The notes beneath the pieces were generated by a model. It saw only the letters and a program-made list of their open reading frames with translations. It ran no database searches and had not been told where the DNA came from. Of a stretch of 9,332 nt of DNA, positions 1 through 6,451 are shown in pieces. Where the stretch lies: positions 1-9,332 of the forward strand of contig JBOHLS010000051.1 in NCBI GenBank assembly GCA_050729835.1, written 5' to 3'. This DNA comes from REEB95 sp050729835. Its GTDB lineage: Bacteria; Pseudomonadota; Alphaproteobacteria; ATCC43930; CGMCC-115725. The first letter of the stretch is position 1. The number at the start of each line of letters is the position of its first letter. The translations under genes and the position numbers were made by a program.

Positions 1-109
1 GGTTCGGACCATCGACGACCTCTGGCAAGCCATCGGCGATATCTGCGACCTGTTCACGCCTCTTGAGTGCACAAATTACTTCACCGCCGCTGGATACGGA
101 CTCACGTGA
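1..109 (+). pseudogene. IS630-family transposase, C-terminal end (cut by window edge)
   Basis: The frame starting at base 2 is open into the left edge and stops at TGA 107-109, leaving 35 residues. It contains RTIDDLWQAIGDICD, then ECTNYFTAAGY close to the stop. This Arg-Thr-Ile...Leu-Trp-x-Ala-Ile...Glu-Cys-x-Asn-Tyr-Phe...Ala-Gly-Tyr pattern is the usual C-terminal signature of IS630-family (DDE, Tc1/mariner-like) transposases, recognised from memory of the family. The catalytic DDE residues lie outside the window, so whether the element is intact cannot be judged. It marks a mobile-element boundary beside bolA. Family assignment is fairly sure; intact versus remnant status is unknown. Confidence 0.75.
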
Positions 110-248
110 ACGTCCGCCGCTCTAGCCAGTCTGGGTTCGTGGGGATCCATCAATAAATGTTAGCGCGATTTGCACACCTTGCAACCCTTAAGAGTACGAC
201 GCTAGTAGGATACAACCATAGATTGTATAGCGCCGGCTCCTGGTTTTC
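110..248. other. Gene-free stretch between IS630 transposase and bolA; possible IS right end
   Basis: No convincing coding sequence is seen. A CTAG at 122-125 lies 13 bases past the transposase stop. IS630 is known to insert into CTAG and duplicate the TA, so the right end of the element may lie at about 122 with TA at 123-124; this is inference, because the left inverted repeat is outside the window. A small inverted repeat, ATACAA at 210-215 and TTGTAT at 223-228 with a 7-base loop, could form a weak hairpin past the bolA stop. There is no T-run after it on the bolA strand that would make it a clear terminator. Confidence 0.35.
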
Positions 249-533
249 TTATCCGTCGCTCCGATCCTCATCGGGCGTCAAGGTCGTCAGTTGGAGGGCG
301 TGGATGCCGCCGCGGAGCTCGTCGGAAAGCAAAGTATAGACCCGCCGCTGGCGCGCGACGCGGGTCTCGCCGACGAAGGCCGGCGAGACGATTTCCAGAC
401 GGAAGTGGCTTTCCCCGCCCGGACGCGCGCCCGCGTGCCCGGCGTGGCGATCGGAGTCGTCGTGGATCGCCAGTCGGGTCGGTTGCAAGGCGGCGAGCTT
501 GCTGCGGATTCGTTCGGCGACCGATCCGGACAT
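249..533 (-). CDS. bolA: BolA-family protein
   Basis: This 94-residue protein has the usual BolA length. It carries the family core: an N-terminal helix, His30-x-x-His33, the ESHF motif at 41-44 followed by RLEIVSPAF, the basic RQRRVY at about 61-66, and a late IHAL at 77-80 whose His is the residue usually linked to Fe-S cluster sharing with monothiol glutaredoxins. BolA proteins act in the cytoplasm in iron-sulphur trafficking or regulation and as stress and morphology factors; the exact role here is inferred from the family. The ATG at 533 is preferred over an in-frame TTG at 536 because an AAAGGG ribosome-binding site lies 8 bases before the ATG. It is divergent from the J-domain/cobS/cobT operon, an arrangement I recognise from other alphaproteobacteria. 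An IS630 end lies downstream. Confidence 0.9.
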   Translation of the reverse strand: MSGSVAERIRSKLAALQPTRLAIHDDSDRHAGHAGARPGGESHFRLEIVSPAFVGETRVARQRRVYTLLSDELRGGIHALQLTTLTPDEDRSDG

Positions 534-535
534 CA

Positions 536-559
536 AATTAACCCTTTAATTCCGCGGAA
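536..559. promoter_or_regulatory. Two adjoining inverted repeats in the bolA leader
   Basis: AATTAA at 536-541 and TTAATT at 546-551 form an interrupted palindrome that spans the bolA ribosome-binding site. A perfect 10-base palindrome, TTCCGCGGAA, follows at 550-559 and overlaps it by two bases. Their place between the candidate bolA -10 and the start codon would suit an operator or an mRNA structure, but no regulator is recognised. Confidence 0.3.
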
Positions 560-567
560 ACAGGCCC

Positions 568-573
568 ATTTTA
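568..573 (-). promoter_or_regulatory. Candidate -10 box for bolA
   Basis: On the minus strand, 573 to 568 reads TAAAAT (5 of 6 to TATAAT) and lies about 35 bases before the bolA ATG. No good -35 is visible at normal spacing, so the call rests on the -10 and its position only. Confidence 0.3.
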
Positions 574-604
574 TCAGTACCCCCGAATCGCGACCGGCAC
601 GGCC

Positions 605-633
605 TTGTCAGGAATCGACCGCCTCTCCATACT
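605..633 (+). promoter_or_regulatory. Candidate sigma-70 promoter for the J-protein/cobS/cobT operon
   Basis: TTGTCA at 605-610 (5 of 6 to TTGACA) and CATACT at 628-633 (4 of 6 to TATAAT) are separated by exactly 17 bases. Transcription would begin near 640, just before the ATG at 644. The TTG at 605 that could be read as a start codon for the J protein is therefore better explained as the -35 box. Confidence 0.5.
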
Positions 634-643
634 GTCGGACATC

Positions 644-1210
644 ATGCCACGTCCCGTAAGCGCGAGCCATGCCGACCCGGACAGGGCGGCAAACCACCGG
701 CCTTGCGACCATCCCGGCTGTGCCGGTTTGGGCGAATTCCGGGCGCCGCGCTCGCGTTCGGCGTTGCACGAATACCTGTGGTTCTGCCTCGATCATGTTC
801 GGCTCTACAACTCGTCGTGGAACTATTACGCCGGCATGTCGTCGGACGAGATCGAGCGCGAAATCCGGTACGACACGGTCTGGCAGCGGCCGAGCTGGCC
901 GCTGGGATCGCGCACCTTCCGCTACCAGGCGCGGTTCACGGGCGACGGCCTGTTCGATCTCGAGGACGACGAGCCGGCCGCGAACGGAAACGGCGCGGCG
1001 CGGCATTGCCATCCGGCCTCGCCCGAGGCGCGGGCGCTGGCGGTATTCGACCTGAGCGAACCGGTCTCGTTTACCGACCTCAAGGCGCGCTACAAGGAGC
1101 TCGTCAAGCAGAACCACCCCGACGCCCATGGCGGCGACAAGGCCGCCGAAGAGCGGCTCAAGATCATCAACCAGGCCTATTCGACGCTCAAGGCCTGCTA
1201 CGCCTCGTGA
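644..1210 (+). CDS. J-domain (DnaJ-like) molecular chaperone protein of the cobST operon
   Basis: This 188-residue protein has a J domain at its C-terminus instead of the N-terminal place seen in DnaJ. Residues 132-188 carry the helices around the invariant HPD at 158-160 (KQNHPDAHGGD), followed by INQAYSTLK. The HPD loop stimulates ATP hydrolysis by Hsp70 (DnaK). The N-terminal part has Cys21-x4-Cys26 and later Cys48-Leu-Asp-His51, a spacing that suggests metal binding, followed by an aromatic stretch NSSWNYYAGM at 57-65. There is no Gly/Phe region or DnaJ zinc-finger repeat. It lies 25 bases before cobS in the same direction, which suggests co-transcription and perhaps help in assembling the chelatase or its Fe-S-linked partners; that is inference. 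An in-frame TTG at 605 would add 13 residues, but it coincides with a -35-like box and lacks a ribosome-binding site. The ATG at 644 also lacks a clear one, which fits a near-leaderless mRNA. Confidence 0.85.
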   Translation: MPRPVSASHADPDRAANHRPCDHPGCAGLGEFRAPRSRSALHEYLWFCLDHVRLYNSSWNYYAGMSSDEIEREIRYDTVWQRPSWPLGSRTFRYQARFTGDGLFDLEDDEPAANGNGAARHCHPASPEARALAVFDLSEPVSFTDLKARYKELVKQNHPDAHGGDKAAEERLKIINQAYSTLKACYAS

Positions 1211-1235
1211 CACGCAGCTTCGGCAGAAAACGGTT

Positions 1236-2231
1236 ATGACAGTCAATACCACTCATTCCGACGAGCAACTCGATCGGCCGGACATCACCGTTTCGGTCCG
1301 CCAGACCTTCGGCGTCGATTCGGACCTGCAGGTGCCGGCCTTTTCGCGGCCGAGCGACCATGTGCCCAATCTCGACGAGGCCTATCGCTTCGATCGCGAT
1401 ACCACGCTCGCGATTCTCGCCGGCTTCGCCTACAACCGCCGCGTCCTCATCCAGGGCTATCACGGCACCGGCAAGTCGACCCACATCGAGCAGGTCGCCG
1501 CGCGCCTCAACTGGCCGTTGATCCGCATCAACCTCGACAGCCACATCAGTCGCATCGACCTGGTCGGCAAGGACGCGATCGTCCTTAAGGACGGGTTGCA
1601 GGTCACCGAATACCGCGAGGGCCTGCTGCCCTGGGCCTTGCAGCACCCGACCGCGCTATGCTTCGATGAATACGACGCCGGCCGGCCCGACGTGATGTTC
1701 GTCATCCAGCGCGTGCTCGAGGTCGAGGGCAAGCTGACGCTGCTCGATCAGAACCGCGTCATCCGCCCGCATCCGGCCTTCCGGCTATTCGCGACCGCCA
1801 ATACCGTTGGGCTCGGCGACACCACCGGCCTCTATCATGGCACCCAGCAGATCAACCAGGGCCAGATGGACCGTTGGAACATCGTCGCGACGCTGAACTA
1901 CCTGCCGCACGACGCCGAGGTCGAGATCGTCCTTGCCAAGGCGCCGTCCTATGACAACGAGGAAGGCCGCCGCATCGTGCACGCGATGGTGTCGCTCGCC
2001 GAACTGACGCGCGCCGGCTTCGTCAACGGCGACATCTCGACCGTGATGTCGCCGCGCACGGTCATCACCTGGGCGGAAAACCACCGTATCTTCAACGACA
2101 TGGCTTTCGCCTTCCGCACCACTTTCCTGAACAAGTGCGACGAGGTCGAGCGCGCCACGGTGGCCGAATATTACCAGCGCTGCTTCGGCGGCGAGCTCAA
2201 GGAAAGCGGCGTCCGCGTCACCGTGAGCTGA
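1236..2231 (+). CDS. cobS: Aerobic cobaltochelatase subunit CobS (AAA+ ATPase)
   Basis: CobS is the MoxR-type AAA+ ATPase subunit of CobN-CobS-CobT, which uses ATP to insert Co(II) into hydrogenobyrinic acid a,c-diamide in aerobic cobalamin synthesis in the cytoplasm. The 331-residue product has the normal family length. Visible motifs are Walker A GYHGTGKS at 74-81, Walker B LCFDEYD at 141-147, a sensor-1-like FATANT at 185-190, an arginine-finger region MDRWN at 211-215 and a late MSPRT at 271-275. The N-terminal part (FGVDSDLQVPAFS) is typical of CobS. The ATG at 1236 is chosen because homologues begin close to here; the reading frame stays open upstream into the J-protein gene, but that extension has no CobS-like content. 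The ribosome-binding site is weak. The gene lies between the J-protein gene and cobT (19-base gap) and is probably translated from one mRNA with them. Confidence 0.95.
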   Translation: MTVNTTHSDEQLDRPDITVSVRQTFGVDSDLQVPAFSRPSDHVPNLDEAYRFDRDTTLAILAGFAYNRRVLIQGYHGTGKSTHIEQVAARLNWPLIRINLDSHISRIDLVGKDAIVLKDGLQVTEYREGLLPWALQHPTALCFDEYDAGRPDVMFVIQRVLEVEGKLTLLDQNRVIRPHPAFRLFATANTVGLGDTTGLYHGTQQINQGQMDRWNIVATLNYLPHDAEVEIVLAKAPSYDNEEGRRIVHAMVSLAELTRAGFVNGDISTVMSPRTVITWAENHRIFNDMAFAFRTTFLNKCDEVERATVAEYYQRCFGGELKESGVRVTVS

Positions 2232-2250
2232 CGCGCCGGAGGCCACGGCC

Positions 2251-4128
2251 ATGCCGGACAACGAATCGCCTTTCGAGGTCTTCAAGCGATCGACCGCTGC
2301 GGCGTTGCGCGCCATCGCGCGGCGCACCGACGTCACGGTGACCTATGGCGCCGAGCCGGCCGTCGCCGCCGGGGCGCGGATCCGGTTGCCGCTGCCGCCG
2401 CGCGACCTGGCAGAGAAGGACGCGGCGCCGGTGCGCGGCGCGGCCGATGCGCTCGGCCTGCGGCTGCGCTACCACGATCCGGCGGTGCATGCGCGGCGCG
2501 CGCCCGCCGGCGAGACCGCGCGCAACATCTTCGAGGGCGTCGAACAGGCGCGCGTCGAGGCGCTCGGCTCGCGCAACATGGTCGGTGTCGCCGGCAACCT
2601 GGCGGCGATGCTCGACGAGCGCTATCGCCGCCAGGGCTACGAGCAGATGGCCGAGCGCAACGACGTGACGCTGGCCGAGGCGATCCGCCTGATGGTGCGC
2701 GAGCGGCTCACCGGCGCGCCGCCGCCGCCGGCCGCGCGGCAGGTCGTCGAGCTGTGGCGGCCCTATCTCGAAGGCAAGGTCGGGCGCGCCCTGATCGAAC
2801 TTGAGCGCCACATGCGCGACCAGGCGACCTATGCCCGCATGGTGCGGCAGTTGATCCAGGACCTCGATCTCGACCTGGGCGAGGCCGAGGACGAGAACGC
2901 CGAGGACAGCGCCAACGACGACAGCGACAAGGTCGAAGAAGGCGACGACGAGAACGAGGGCGGCGAGGGCGCGGCCACGGGGGTGCAAAGCGCCCTCGAA
3001 GGCGGCGCGCCCGATCAGGACAAGCAGGACGGCGAAGCCGCCGATGCGGAAGAGGTCCAGGGCGAATTGATGCCTGGCGCCGGCGACGACGATCCGGGCC
3101 GGCCGGGCCGGCCAGGGCAGCTGCCGCGGCAACGCGGCACCAACGAGGACCCGCTCGCCTATCGCGCCTTCACCGCCCAGTGCGACGAGGTCGTCGACGC
3201 GCCCGGCCTGTGCGATCCCGACGAGCTGACGCGCCTGCGCGGTTTGCTCGACCAGCAGCTGGCGCATCTCCAGAGCATAATCGCCCGCCTGGCCAACCGC
3301 CTGCAGCGCCGGCTTCTGGCCAAGCAGGCGCGCTCGTGGGAGTTCGACCTCGAAGAGGGCATTCTCGATTCCGCGCGGCTCGACCGCGTCGTCACCAACC
3401 CGGTCTATCCGCTCTCGTACAAGCGCGAGAAAGAGATGGAATTCCGCGATACGGTGGTGACGTTGCTGATCGACAATTCCGGCTCAATGCGCGGCCGGCC
3501 GATCACGGTCGCGGCGATGAGCGCCGATATCCTTGCGCGCACGCTCGAACGCTGTGGGGTCAAGGTCGAGATTCTCGGTTTCACCACCCGGGCCTGGAAG
3601 GGCGGCCAGGCGCGCGAGCGCTGGATCGCGGCGGGCAAGCCGGCCAATCCCGGCCGGCTCAACGACCTGCGCCACATCGTCTACAAGGCCGCCGACGAGC
3701 CGTGGCGGCGCGCGCGCAAGAGCCTGGGCCTGATGCTGCGCGAAGGCATCCTCAAGGAAAACATCGACGGAGAGGCGCTGATCTGGGCGCACGACCGGCT
3801 GCTCGCCCGGCCGGAGCAGCGCCGGATCCTGATGGTGATCTCCGACGGCGCGCCGGTCGACGATTCGACCCTGTCGGTCAACCCGGGCAACTATCTCGAG
3901 CGTCATCTGCGCGAGGTGATCGGTCGAATCGAGCGCAACTCGCCGGTGGAACTGACGGCGATCGGCATCGGCCACGACGTCACGCGCTATTATCGCCGCG
4001 CCGTCACCATCGTCGATGCCGAGCAGCTTGGCGGCACCATGCTCGAGCGCCTGGCCGAGCTGTTCGACGAGGACGGTCCGCCGGCGGCAGCGCCGACGCG
4101 TCGCCCGCCACTGCGCGCCCGCGCCTGA
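2251..4128 (+). CDS. cobT: Aerobic cobaltochelatase subunit CobT (vWA-domain protein)
   Basis: CobT forms a hexameric ring complex with CobS and works with CobN to insert cobalt in the aerobic B12 pathway. The 625-residue product is of normal length. Residues 1-205 form the N-terminal CobT region. Residues 209-285 form a very acidic linker (runs such as EAEDENAED and EEGDDENEGG). A C-terminal von Willebrand A domain starts near 400. The metal-ion-dependent adhesion site is intact: DNSGS at 408-412, a Thr pair at 445-446 (GFTTRAWKGG) and SDGAP at 531-535. CobT uses this site to contact its AAA+ partner. The start at 2251 has a good GGAGG ribosome-binding site at 2238-2242, 8 bases upstream. 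It is the last gene of the operon, and the next gene, on the opposite strand, ends 47 bases away. The tail after 609 is Pro/Ala/Arg-rich and probably disordered. CobN is not in the window. Confidence 0.95.
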   Translation: MPDNESPFEVFKRSTAAALRAIARRTDVTVTYGAEPAVAAGARIRLPLPPRDLAEKDAAPVRGAADALGLRLRYHDPAVHARRAPAGETARNIFEGVEQARVEALGSRNMVGVAGNLAAMLDERYRRQGYEQMAERNDVTLAEAIRLMVRERLTGAPPPPAARQVVELWRPYLEGKVGRALIELERHMRDQATYARMVRQLIQDLDLDLGEAEDENAEDSANDDSDKVEEGDDENEGGEGAATGVQSALEGGAPDQDKQDGEAADAEEVQGELMPGAGDDDPGRPGRPGQLPRQRGTNEDPLAYRAFTAQCDEVVDAPGLCDPDELTRLRGLLDQQLAHLQSIIARLANRLQRRLLAKQARSWEFDLEEGILDSARLDRVVTNPVYPLSYKREKEMEFRDTVVTLLIDNSGSMRGRPITVAAMSADILARTLERCGVKVEILGFTTRAWKGGQARERWIAAGKPANPGRLNDLRHIVYKAADEPWRRARKSLGLMLREGILKENIDGEALIWAHDRLLARPEQRRILMVISDGAPVDDSTLSVNPGNYLERHLREVIGRIERNSPVELTAIGIGHDVTRYYRRAVTIVDAEQLGGTMLERLAELFDEDGPPAAAPTRRPPLRARA

Positions 4129-4175
4129 TCTCGATTGCGAATGAGAAGGCAGCGGCGTGCGCCACTCGCAGCGCG

Positions 4176-4742
4176 CTATTGAACCGGCGGTTCGCCCGTG
4201 GGCTCGCCGCGCGAGCGGGCATGGCGCCCGAGCACAGCGCCGAAATTGCGCCAGCCATAGGCGATGGCCTCGACCGGCTGGCCGGCCACTGGAATCGGCC
4301 GATGCATCACCTGCTTGCCGCCGAGACGTTCGTAGAAGTAGCGCGCCGGATTGCCGCGCACCACCCAGACCAGCGCCGAACGGTGGCTGGACGCCTCGAG
4401 CCGCTGGAACAGCGCGCCCATCAGCGCGCGGCCGACGCCGAAGCCCTGAAGATCGGGCAGCACGTAGAGCGTGTAGATTTCGCCGGTGTAATCGACTGTG
4501 CCATCGCGCTTGGCGCCGCAGTTGCCGAAGCCGATGACACCGATATGCGGGTGCTGTGCGACCCAGACGTCTTCCGGCCGATGGCGCAGGAAGCTCGCCC
4601 AGGAGGAGGTCTGGCGCCGTTCCGACATATTGAGTAAAACCCGATCGGGCAACATGCCGGGATAAGTCGCCCGCCACGTGTCGATCTCGATCTTGGCGAT
4701 CGCCTGCGCGTCCTCAAGCCGCGCCTGACGAACGACGCTCAT
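4176..4742 (-). CDS. GNAT-family N-acetyltransferase
   Basis: This 188-residue protein belongs to the Gcn5-related acetyltransferases, which move an acetyl group from acetyl-CoA to an amine. The N-terminal VRQARLEDAQAIAKIEIDTWRATYPGML (here at about 4-31, written as VRQARLEDAQA then TWRATYPGM) is typical of the family's first strand and helices. Motif A, the acetyl-CoA pyrophosphate loop, is LYVLPDLQGFGVGRAL at 92-107, with the Gln-x-x-Gly-x-Gly pattern at 99-104. Motif B is visible as NPARYFYERLGG at 131-142. The substrate cannot be told from sequence. The ATG at 4742 is supported by a strong GGGAGGGG ribosome-binding site just upstream. It follows the oxidoreductase gene on the same strand after a 93-base gap that holds its own promoter-like sequence. 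The last 15 or so residues are low-complexity. Confidence 0.88.
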   Translation of the reverse strand: MSVVRQARLEDAQAIAKIEIDTWRATYPGMLPDRVLLNMSERRQTSSWASFLRHRPEDVWVAQHPHIGVIGFGNCGAKRDGTVDYTGEIYTLYVLPDLQGFGVGRALMGALFQRLEASSHRSALVWVVRGNPARYFYERLGGKQVMHRPIPVAGQPVEAIAYGWRNFGAVLGRHARSRGEPTGEPPVQ

Positions 4743-4768
4743 TATCCCGCCCCTCCCAAGGCCCGAGC

Positions 4769-4798
4769 ATCATAGACCGGCCCGCGCGCCCCTTTCGA
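4769..4798 (-). promoter_or_regulatory. Candidate promoter for the GNAT gene
   Basis: On the minus strand TATGAT at 4774-4769 (5 of 6 to TATAAT) lies 18 bases after TCGAAA at 4798-4793 (4 of 6 to TTGACA). A start near 4762 would give a roughly 20-base leader that includes the strong ribosome-binding site. It suggests the acetyltransferase can be expressed independently of the oxidoreductase. Confidence 0.35.
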
Positions 4799-4835
4799 GA
4801 GGTTTCGCGACCGCGACGACGATTTTTCACCGAAT

Positions 4836-5816
4836 TCAGGTGCGGGTCTCGAGCACGATCTTGCCGGTCGCCCGGCGCTCGCGCAGCAGGCGATAGGCCT
4901 CGGCCGCAGCTGCCAGCTTCAGCCGGTGCGAGACCACGGGGCGCAGGCGGCCCTCGGCATACCAGGTGCTCAGTTGCGCAAAGGCGGGGGCCAGGAGCGC
5001 CGGCCGCCGTTTGCGGTACGAGCCCCAGTGAAAGCCCATGATGTCGATATTCTTTACAAGCACATGGTTGGCGGGAATCTGGGGCACGCTGCCGGCGGCG
5101 AAGCCGATGACCAGGATTCGCCCGCCCCAGGCGATGGCGCGCAACGCCTGGGAGAAGGCGTCGCCGCCGACCGGGTCGAACACCACATCGACGCCGCGGC
5201 CGTCGGTGAGCGCCCGCGTGCGCTCGCGCAAATCCTCGCGGCGATAATCGATGGCGTACGCCGCGCCGTGGGCCTGCGCCAGGGCGCACTTCTCGGCGCC
5301 GCCGGCGGCCGCGATCACCGTCACGCCCAGCGCGGCGGCGACCTCGACCGCGGCCAAGCCGACGCCGCCGGCGGCGCCGAGCACCAGGACGGTCTCGCCG
5401 AGCTTGAGCTGCGCACGCCAGACGAATGCGCCATAGGCGGTGCCGTAAGCGATCGGGAATCCGGCGGCGGCGACAAAATCCATCGTCGGCGGAATCGGGA
5501 ACACCGCGTCGAGCGCCGCGACGGCGACCTCGGCATAGCCGCCCCAGGGCAACGCCGCCATCACCCGGTCGCCCGGCTTCACTGCAGTCACGCCGTCGCC
5601 GACGGCGCGCACCACGCCCGCGGCCTCGAAGCCCGGCGTGAAGGGCAGCGGCGGCTTCTCCTGGTACTGGCCCAGCACCATCAGCATCTCGCCGAAATTG
5701 ACTCCGGCGGCGTGCACGTCGATGCATACCTGGCCGGCGCCAAGCGGCGGCTCGGAAATATCGGCCACGGCGAGATTGTCGAGCGAGCCATATTCGCGGC
5801 AGAGAATTGCACGCAT
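4836..5816 (-). CDS. Zinc-independent MDR-family oxidoreductase, NADPH:quinone reductase-like
   Basis: This 326-residue protein is a medium-chain dehydrogenase/reductase of the quinone oxidoreductase type, expected to reduce quinones or other activated double bonds with NADPH in the cytoplasm. The N-terminal GroES-like half carries HAAGVNFGEMLMVLGQYQ at 35-52 and the PLPFTPGFEAAGVV segment at 57-69. The Rossmann half has the nucleotide loop GAAGGVG at 147-153 and FDPVGGDAF at 213-221. The catalytic and structural zinc ligands of alcohol dehydrogenases are absent, as expected for this branch. The true substrate is not predictable; acyl-CoA or enoyl reductase-like activities are alternatives. 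The ATG at 5816 has GGGAGAA 7 bases upstream. It is divergent from the IalB-like gene (93-base gap) and comes before the GNAT gene on the same strand. Confidence 0.88.
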   Translation of the reverse strand: MRAILCREYGSLDNLAVADISEPPLGAGQVCIDVHAAGVNFGEMLMVLGQYQEKPPLPFTPGFEAAGVVRAVGDGVTAVKPGDRVMAALPWGGYAEVAVAALDAVFPIPPTMDFVAAAGFPIAYGTAYGAFVWRAQLKLGETVLVLGAAGGVGLAAVEVAAALGVTVIAAAGGAEKCALAQAHGAAYAIDYRREDLRERTRALTDGRGVDVVFDPVGGDAFSQALRAIAWGGRILVIGFAAGSVPQIPANHVLVKNIDIMGFHWGSYRKRRPALLAPAFAQLSTWYAEGRLRPVVSHRLKLAAAAEAYRLLRERRATGKIVLETRT

Positions 5817-5858
5817 TTAATGATTCTCCCGCGCGAACTTGTCGTGCCGCGCGACTCG

Positions 5859-5903
5859 AAGCAAGAGCGATTGCTTGTCCGCTGCAGGGCCCTTCGCTAT
5901 GGT
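5859..5903 (+). promoter_or_regulatory. Candidate promoter and dyad upstream of the IalB-family gene
   Basis: AAGCAA at 5859-5864 and TTGCTT at 5871-5876 form a perfect 6-base inverted repeat with a 6-base loop, in the middle of the divergent intergenic region. It overlaps a possible -35, TTGTCC at 5875-5880, which is 17 bases from TATGGT at 5898-5903 (each 4 of 6). Transcription would start at about the ATG at 5910, which has no clear ribosome-binding site. The dyad could be an operator for either divergent gene. Confidence 0.3.
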
Positions 5904-5909
5904 TGACCG

Positions 5910-6422
5910 ATGCAACGACTGGCCGCCGTCCTCGCGCTGCCGCTCGTCCTGGTCGCGACCAGCGCCTTGGCGCAGCAGGTCAAAACCGTCGAGACCGGCA
6001 AGATTTGGAGCGCCTACACCGTCCCTGAGAAGGGCGGGTTGACCTGCTATCTGGTCGGCAGCCCGGCCAAGTCGGAGCCGTCTTCGTTGCCGCGCTCGCG
6101 CGTCGACGCCATGGTGTCGCATCGCGTCGCCGAGAAGGCGTACTACGTCGTCACCTTCAATCTCGGCTATGCGGCGAAGAAAGACGCCAAGGCCGAGCTC
6201 GTCGTCGACGGCAAGAAGTACAATCTGTTCGTCGACAACGACGCCGCCTGGACCGCCAGCGCCGCCACCGACAAGGCGGTCACCGAGGCGCTGGCGCACG
6301 GCAAGTCGGCGACCCTCAAGGCCGCGTCGGCGCGCGGCACGGCCACGACAGATACCTACGATTTGAGCGGTTTCGGCCAGGCGCTCAAGGCGATCGACGC
6401 CGTCTGCAAGGTCAAGCAGTAA
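5910..6422 (+). CDS. Invasion-associated locus B (IalB) family periplasmic protein
   Basis: This 170-residue secreted protein begins with a clear signal peptide: Arg3, a hydrophobic core to about residue 17, and a likely cut after SALA at 21 (SALA|QQ). The mature part is a beta-rich domain of the IalB family, named after a Bartonella protein linked to erythrocyte invasion but widespread in free-living alphaproteobacteria, where its function is unknown. Family-like features are KIWSAYTV near 31-38, CYLVGSPAKSEP at 46-57, a basic HRV segment near 71-73 and NLFVDNDAAWTAS at 105-117. Cys46 and Cys166 could form a disulphide in the periplasm. It lies 29 bases ahead of rlmN on the same strand, an order I recognise from other alphaproteobacteria. 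The name should not be taken as evidence of virulence. The start is chosen because it gives a complete signal peptide. Confidence 0.85.
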   Translation: MQRLAAVLALPLVLVATSALAQQVKTVETGKIWSAYTVPEKGGLTCYLVGSPAKSEPSSLPRSRVDAMVSHRVAEKAYYVVTFNLGYAAKKDAKAELVVDGKKYNLFVDNDAAWTASAATDKAVTEALAHGKSATLKAASARGTATTDTYDLSGFGQALKAIDAVCKVKQ

Positions 6423-6427
6423 CGCTG

Positions 6428-6445
6428 GCGCGGCGCCGGCCGCGC
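6428..6445 (+). promoter_or_regulatory. GC hairpin between the IalB gene and rlmN
   Basis: GCGCGG at 6428-6433 and CCGCGC at 6440-6445 form a perfect 6-base stem with a 6-base loop, just before the rlmN start. There is no T-run, so it is not a standard terminator. It could reduce read-through or shape the rlmN leader, though GC-rich DNA makes such stems common. Confidence 0.25.
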
Positions 6446-6451
6446 GCCTAT

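Noticed and set aside
608..1252. Minus-strand open frame of 214 codons opposite the J-protein gene
   Set aside because: It is a shadow of the J-domain gene, whose HPD and Cys/His motifs are in the plus frame.
3102..3117. Tandem GGCCGG-rich repeat in cobT
   Set aside because: It encodes the Gly-Arg-Pro run of the disordered linker and looks like simple GC-rich codon repetition.
2218..3267. Long minus-strand open frame of 349 codons opposite cobT
   Set aside because: It is antisense to a clear CobT. Its Ala/Arg/Val/Leu-rich product shows no family motif, as expected from GC-rich third positions.
4129..4175. Possible bidirectional terminator between cobT and the GNAT gene
   Set aside because: Only short imperfect stems (such as 4129-4146) and no T-run are visible, so there is not enough to call a terminator.
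3180..4637. Plus-strand open frame of 485 codons
   Set aside because: It is a frame-shifted shadow of cobT that runs on antisense to the GNAT gene; it has no domain signature and is Arg/Ala/Pro-rich.
3484..4677. Minus-strand open frame of 397 codons across cobT and the GNAT gene
   Set aside because: It overlaps the real GNAT gene in another frame and runs antisense into cobT. Its content is low-complexity Arg/Ala.
4714..5727. Minus-strand open frame of 337 codons within the oxidoreductase
   Set aside because: It is an alternate frame of the well-supported MDR oxidoreductase and has very high Arg content.
4926..5906. Plus-strand open frame of 326 codons opposite the oxidoreductase
   Set aside because: It is antisense to a gene with an intact nucleotide-binding motif, and no protein family is recognised.
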